Shown piece by piece: positions 5,413-8,390 of a DNA stretch of 8,390 bases. Under the pieces are notes generated by a model. It made no database searches, was not told the origin of the DNA, and saw only the letters and a program-made list of their open reading frames with translations. A program made the position numbers and the translations under genes. Each line of letters opens with the position of its first letter. Within the stretch, counting starts at the first letter, position 1. Origin of the DNA: Thermoleophilia bacterium (GTDB lineage: Bacteria > Actinomycetota > Thermoleophilia > Gaiellales > Gaiellaceae); assembly GCA_025936595.1 (NCBI GenBank), contig JAICTB010000091.1, forward strand, positions 1-8,390. Reading direction: 5' to 3'.

Positions 5413-6514
5413 GCTGCACCTCATTCGTTCCCTCGCCGATCTCCAGGATCTTCTGGTCGCGGTAGAGCCGCGAGATCGCGTACTCGTCCATGAACCCGTA
5501 GCCGCCGTGGATCTGCAGAGACCAGTTCGCGGCCCGGTGCGAGAGCTCTCCGGAATAGAGCTTCGCCATCGCTGCAGTCTTCGCGAAGTCGCGGCCCTGA
5601 TCCTTCTCCCACGCCGCCTTCCACACGAGGGCGCGGGCGGCCTCGATCTCTGTCGCCATGTCGACCAGCTTCGTCTGGACGGCCTGGAAGGACGCGATCG
5701 GCTTCCCGAACTGCTCGCGCTCCTGCGCGTAGGCGTAGGCGAGGTCGTAGCAGCCCTGTGCGAGGCCGACGCCCATCGCGGCGACGGAGATCCGTCCCCC
5801 GTCGAGGATCTGCAAGAACTGGCGGAAGCCCTCGCCACGCGGGCCGAGCAGGTTCTCCTCCGGCACGCGTGCGCCCTGGAACGACAGCTCGCGCGTATCC
5901 GAGGCGCGCCAGCCGAGCTTGTGCATCGGCTCCGAGATCACGTACCCGGGGGTGCCGTTCGGGACGACGATGTTCGAGATCTCGCCGTCTCCGGTGGCGG
6001 CGGTGATCGTGACGCACGCGGTGATGTCGGTGCCCGCGTTCGTGATGAAGATCTTCGCCCCGTCGATCACCCACTCGCCGTTCTCGAGCCTCGCGGTCGT
6101 GCGCGTCGCGCCGGCGTCGGAGCCTGCGCTCGGCTCGGTCAGGCCGAAGGCGGCGAGCTTCGCCCCGGACGCGAGCTCGGGCAGCCAGCGGCGCTTCTGC
6201 TCCTCGCTGCCGAAGAGGTAGATCGGGAGCGTGCCGAGCGAGTGGTGCGCGGCGACGGTGATCGCGACCGACGAGTCGATGCGCGTGAGCTCCTCGACGG
6301 CGATCGCATACGACAGCGTGTCGGTGCCCGCGCCGCCGTACTCCTCGGGAATGGTCATCCCCATCACGCCGAGCTCGGCGAGCTCGCGCACGATGTCGTA
6401 CGGGAACCGCTGCTCGCGGTCGAGCTCCTCCGCGACCGGCGCGACCTTCTCGAGCGCGAACGCGCGCACGGTGTCGCGCAGGAGCTCGTGCTCGGGGTCG
6501 AGGTCGAAGTTCAC
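5381..6514 (-). CDS. Acyl-CoA dehydrogenase
   Basis: This 377-residue FAD enzyme performs the alpha,beta-dehydrogenation of an acyl-CoA, passing electrons to electron-transfer flavoprotein. Length is normal for the short/branched-chain ACAD family. Visible signatures: FGLTEPSAGSDAG at 123-135 and FITNAG at 156-161 (FAD and substrate contacts), EREQFGKPIASFQAVQ at 265-280, QIHGGYGFMDEY at 334-345, and YRDQKILEIGEGTNEVQR at 351-368, where Glu361 is at the place of the catalytic base of short- and medium-chain enzymes. The GTG at 6514 overlaps the aminopeptidase TGA as GTGA, implying translational coupling, and places the N-terminus normally (VNFDLDPEHELLRDTVR). Its last 32 bp are repeated inside the next gene. 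Substrate (butyryl-, isobutyryl-, isovaleryl- or 2-methylbutyryl-CoA) cannot be set by eye. Confidence 0.93.
   Translation of the reverse strand: MNFDLDPEHELLRDTVRAFALEKVAPVAEELDREQRFPYDIVRELAELGVMGMTIPEEYGGAGTDTLSYAIAVEELTRIDSSVAITVAAHHSLGTLPIYLFGSEEQKRRWLPELASGAKLAAFGLTEPSAGSDAGATRTTARLENGEWVIDGAKIFITNAGTDITACVTITAATGDGEISNIVVPNGTPGYVISEPMHKLGWRASDTRELSFQGARVPEENLLGPRGEGFRQFLQILDGGRISVAAMGVGLAQGCYDLAYAYAQEREQFGKPIASFQAVQTKLVDMATEIEAARALVWKAAWEKDQGRDFAKTAAMAKLYSGELSHRAANWSLQIHGGYGFMDEYAISRLYRDQKILEIGEGTNEVQRMVIARHLGL
5422..5434 (-). promoter_or_regulatory. Relic ycnI start: Shine-Dalgarno plus ATG inside the ACAD 3' end
   Basis: On the minus strand GAGGG (5434-5430) is followed after 5 nt by ATG (5424-5422), out of frame with ACAD. 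From this ATG the reading is MRCSGWSSLAISAC, then it leaves the ycnI sequence at the end of R2 and meets a stop at 5311-5313. If 197 bp were removed, the same frame would run straight into CSALALVLAAPAAAHLSV of the YcnI-like protein. The signal quality suggests it was, or in a correct assembly still is, the true start. Confidence 0.5.
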
Positions 6515-7839
6515 GCGAAGCTCTGCGCGAGCTCGACGATCAGGCGGACGCCGTAGCCGGTGCCGCCTTCGTCGAGTGCGTAGTCCGGGCGCCGGCGCTG
6601 GATGAATCCCGGCCCCGCCATGTCGACGTGCGCCCACGGCCCGTCGCCGGCGAATTCCTGGAGGAACATCGCGGCGAGGACGGGCGAGCCCTCACGGAGC
6701 TCGGAGGCGTTCTTCATGTCGGCGAAGTTGGAGTCGATGTAGCGGCGGTAGCGGCGATGGAGCGGGAAGCGCCAGCCGAGATCGCCGCTCGTCCTCGTCG
6801 CGGCGTCGATGCGGGCGGCCCAATCCTCGTCGTTCGCAAACCAGCCGGCGATCAGGTCTCCGAGCGCGAGCGCCATCGCGCCGGTCAGCGTCGCGAAGTC
6901 GATCACGTGCGTCGCGCCCTGCTCGCGCGCATAGTGCAATGCGTCGGCGAGCACCAGGCGTCCTTCCGCATCGGTGTTGATCACCTCGATGGTCTTCCCG
7001 TTCGAGGCGCGCAGGATGTCCCCCGGCTTGAAGGCGGCGCCGCCCTGCAGGTTCTCGCTCGAGGCGACGACGGCGAGCACACGGACCGGCAGTCCGAGCT
7101 CCGCGATCGCCGCGGCGCCTTCGATCACGGCCGCGCCGCCCGCCATGTCGCCTTTCATGTCCTGCATCCGCAGCGGGGGCTTCAGCGAGACGCCGCCGGA
7201 GTCGAAGGTGATCGCCTTGCCGACGAGGCCCAGCGTGACGTCGGCGACGGCGTCTGCCGGCTCGTAGCGCAGGACGATCAGCTGCGGCTCGTGCCGGCTC
7301 GACTGCCCGACGGCCGCGAGTGCGCCCATGCCCCGTGACTCGATCCAGTCGCGGCCGTACGCCTCGACCGTGAGCGCCGGGTGGTCGAGGCCGCGCGCGT
7401 AGACCGCGAGGCCGGGCGGCGTCAGGTCGTTCGGCGGGCGGTTCGCGAGGTCGCGCGCCGCGTCGATGTGCCGCGCGACGAGCGCCTGGCGCTGCGCGAG
7501 GTCGTGCAGGGCCGCGGGCGCGTCGAGCGCGAGCGTCAGCTCCGGCCGGTCGGCATAGCCGCGCTTGAAGAGGCCCGGGTCGTACGCCCCGTACGCGGTG
7601 CCTTCGATGATCGCGCGCGTCTGTTCTCCGTCCTCGGCGCGCCAGGCGATCGTCCCGCCCTCGGCGCGGAGCGCACGCGCTGCGGCCGCGGCCGCGCTGC
7701 GAAGCGCGTCTCCGTCCAGCGGTTCCACCGCGCCCACGCGCAGCGCTCCGTCCGACCGGCGAACCTCGCCGGCGGGGAGGGCGACGTCGAGCGAAGCGCG
7801 AACGTCGGAGCTCGCCGGCTCCCTGGTCTCGACCCGCAT
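6511..7839 (-). CDS. pepA: M17 family leucyl aminopeptidase
   Basis: This 442-residue cytoplasmic metallo-aminopeptidase (M17, PepA type) removes N-terminal residues from peptides. All metal and catalytic positions are present with spacing equal to E. coli PepA: Lys208 and Asp213 (VGKAITFDSGG), Lys220 (SLKP), Asp231 (KGDMAGGA), Asp290 and Glu292 with Arg294 in the signature NTDAEGRLVLADAL (288-301). The C-terminus AHVDMAGPGF is also typical. It is shorter than E. coli PepA (about 500 residues) because of a reduced N-terminal domain. The ATG at 7839 lacks a clear Shine-Dalgarno, and a possible -10 hexamer TATAGC lies 15 nt upstream, so the leader may be very short. It is first in the minus-strand run and overlaps ACAD by 4 bp. 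No functional link to the ACAD is obvious. Confidence 0.92.
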   Translation of the reverse strand: MRVETREPASSDVRASLDVALPAGEVRRSDGALRVGAVEPLDGDALRSAAAAAARALRAEGGTIAWRAEDGEQTRAIIEGTAYGAYDPGLFKRGYADRPELTLALDAPAALHDLAQRQALVARHIDAARDLANRPPNDLTPPGLAVYARGLDHPALTVEAYGRDWIESRGMGALAAVGQSSRHEPQLIVLRYEPADAVADVTLGLVGKAITFDSGGVSLKPPLRMQDMKGDMAGGAAVIEGAAAIAELGLPVRVLAVVASSENLQGGAAFKPGDILRASNGKTIEVINTDAEGRLVLADALHYAREQGATHVIDFATLTGAMALALGDLIAGWFANDEDWAARIDAATRTSGDLGWRFPLHRRYRRYIDSNFADMKNASELREGSPVLAAMFLQEFAGDGPWAHVDMAGPGFIQRRRPDYALDEGGTGYGVRLIVELAQSFA

Positions 7840-7940
7840 ATCCGGGGCGCGATGCTATAGGAGACGCCGCGCCCGTCCCGATCGGTACGGTTCTGCCGAC
7901 TTTTGCGTCATGCCTTCGATAACAAAGGGAATGGTGACCT
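7840..7940. promoter_or_regulatory. Divergent promoter region between pepA and the SCP2 gene
   Basis: This 101-bp gap must serve both transcription units. On the minus strand TATAGC (7859-7854) is a candidate -10 for the aminopeptidase, with no good -35. On the plus strand GATAAC (7918-7923) is a weak candidate -10 for SCP2, again without a clear -35. An imperfect palindrome lies between them. The exact promoter calls are weak; the divergent arrangement is certain. Confidence 0.45.
7873..7890. promoter_or_regulatory. Candidate operator: imperfect 18-bp palindrome
   Basis: CCGTCCCGATCGGTACGG is symmetrical apart from one mismatched pair (7877/7886), with a perfect CCGATCGG core at 7878-7885. 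It lies in the divergent intergenic region, about where a -35 element for the minus-strand aminopeptidase would be. A dimeric regulator binding here could control either or both units. No regulator gene is in the window. Confidence 0.35.
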
Positions 7941-8243
7941 GTGGCAGCAAGGGATTTCTTCGACAGCCTCCAGTCGCGTGCGGACACGTCGAAGCTCGCC
8001 GGGATGAACAATTCGTATCTCTTCGACATCGAGGGGGAGGGGCAGTGGCTCGTCGACGTCCGCGACGGCGCGATCACGGTCACCGAGGGAACGGGCGAGG
8101 CCGATGCGACCATCCAGACAGGCGCAGAGACGTTCGACAAGATCGTCGCCGGCGATCAGAACCCGACGACCGCCTATATGACGGGCAAGCTGAAGATCAA
8201 GGGCGACATCGGCGCCGCCATGAAGCTCCAGAAAATCTTCTAG
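7941..8243 (+). CDS. SCP2 sterol-binding domain protein
   Basis: This 100-residue protein is a single stand-alone SCP2 domain, a hydrophobic pocket fold that carries lipids, acyl-CoAs or sterol-like molecules. Family features are the N-terminal helix ARDFFDSLQSRAD, a beta core (SYLFDIEGEGQWLVDVRDGAITVTEG), DATIQTGAETFDKIVAGDQNP, and the characteristic C-terminal segment YMTGKLKIKGDIGAAMKLQKIF. There is no signal peptide, so it should be cytoplasmic. The GTG at 7941 follows AAAGGGA (7924-7930) by 10 nt and GGTGA (7933-7937) by 3 nt. An ATG at 7931 is in another frame. It is divergent from pepA and convergent with the carboxylase fragment. The ligand is unknown. Confidence 0.9.
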   Translation: MAARDFFDSLQSRADTSKLAGMNNSYLFDIEGEGQWLVDVRDGAITVTEGTGEADATIQTGAETFDKIVAGDQNPTTAYMTGKLKIKGDIGAAMKLQKIF

Positions 8244-8294
8244 TCGCGGCCTCTCCAGGCACGCAGATCCAGCCGCCAGTCGTTGCCGCCCGCA

Positions 8295-8390
8295 CTAGAC
8301 GGCCGAGTCCAGCTCCACGAGGAGCGCGCCGCCCGCGACACGGTCGCCCTCGCGCACGTGGACCGTTCGCACCGTCGCGTCGTACGGCGA
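8295..8390 (-). CDS. C-terminus of a biotinyl/lipoyl carrier domain, probably acyl-CoA carboxylase (partial)
   Basis: Only the last 31 residues are visible, running off the right edge to a TAG at 8295-8297. They include SPYDATVRTVHVREGDRVAG then GALLVELD, the second half of a biotinyl domain (usual pattern: P-x-x-G-x-V-x-x-V-x-V-x-x-G-D-x-V-x-x-G-x-x-L). The biotin lysine motif (A-M-K-M) should lie only several residues upstream, just beyond the window. Likely hosts are the alpha chain of an acetyl/propionyl-CoA carboxylase or a separate BCCP; a lipoyl-type protein is less likely. A propionyl-CoA carboxylase would fit with MeaB. The gene converges on SCP2 with 51 bp between stops and no evident hairpin. 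Confidence 0.75.
   Translation of the reverse strand, partial: SPYDATVRTVHVREGDRVAGGALLVELDSAV

Noticed and set aside
5311..5838. Minus-strand open frame ending in MRCSGWSSLAISAC then an arginine-rich tail
   Set aside because: Not an independent gene: its upstream part is an ACAD shadow. Its end is informative only as the relic of the ycnI start and is reported there.
5393..6556. Plus-strand open frame antisense to ACAD
   Set aside because: Composition typical of an antisense shadow, with no domain; the minus-strand ACAD is unambiguous.
7931..7933. ATG just upstream of the SCP2 gene as its start
   Set aside because: It is not in frame with the SCP2 coding sequence; the GTG at 7941 gives the expected domain N-terminus.
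6692..8140. Long minus-strand frame across pepA, the divergent gap and SCP2
   Set aside because: It overlaps two well-supported genes and the promoter gap in a different frame, with low-complexity composition.
8244..8294. Terminator between SCP2 and the carboxylase fragment
   Set aside because: No convincing inverted repeat or T-tract was found in this 51-bp gap.

Overview
This is a strongly GC-rich bacterial window with dense, tightly packed genes, frequent GTG starts and short gene overlaps. With the gene content (MeaB, acyl-CoA dehydrogenase, a small SCP2 protein, a biotin carrier domain, YcnI), it suggests a high-GC actinobacterium, perhaps of the Thermoleophilia type. That placement is inference. 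I see no rRNA, tRNA, CRISPR array or transposase.

Layout. Bases 1-3304 (+) hold an operon-like run: an MFS transporter missing only its extreme N-terminus, the GTPase MeaB, and an ACT-domain threonine ammonia-lyase overlapping meaB by 17 bp. It meets a convergent minus-strand gene at about 3301-3327, where a bulged hairpin spans both stop codons. Bases 3324-7839 (-) hold a second run, in transcription order: an M17 leucyl aminopeptidase, an acyl-CoA dehydrogenase (4-bp GTGA overlap), a YcnI/DUF1775 secreted copper-type protein, and a CstB-like fusion of a metallo-beta-lactamase-fold persulfide dioxygenase with two rhodanese domains. Bases 7840-7940 are a divergent promoter region with an imperfect palindrome. 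A stand-alone SCP2 sterol/lipid carrier follows on + (7941-8243). At the right edge is the minus-strand C-terminus of a biotin carrier domain, probably an acyl-CoA carboxylase.

Functionally, several genes fit propionyl-CoA/methylmalonyl-CoA and acyl-CoA metabolism. Threonine deamination gives 2-oxobutyrate, which can become propionyl-CoA. A biotin carboxylase could make methylmalonyl-CoA, and MeaB protects the B12-dependent mutase. ACAD and SCP2 are typical of acyl-CoA or lipid turnover. The CstB-like and YcnI-like genes add sulfide/persulfide and copper themes.

The most notable observation is at the ACAD/ycnI junction. The last 32 bp of the ACAD gene occur again, base for base, 197 bp further on, inside the signal-peptide region of the ycnI-like gene. 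Removing exactly 197 bp (the intervening 165 bp plus one repeat copy) puts a well-spaced Shine-Dalgarno and an ATG inside the ACAD 3' end in frame with ycnI, giving a compact normal signal peptide. The present start is a GTG inside the extra DNA. This looks like a small hairpin-rich insertion (or an assembly artefact) that rewired the start of a secreted protein.
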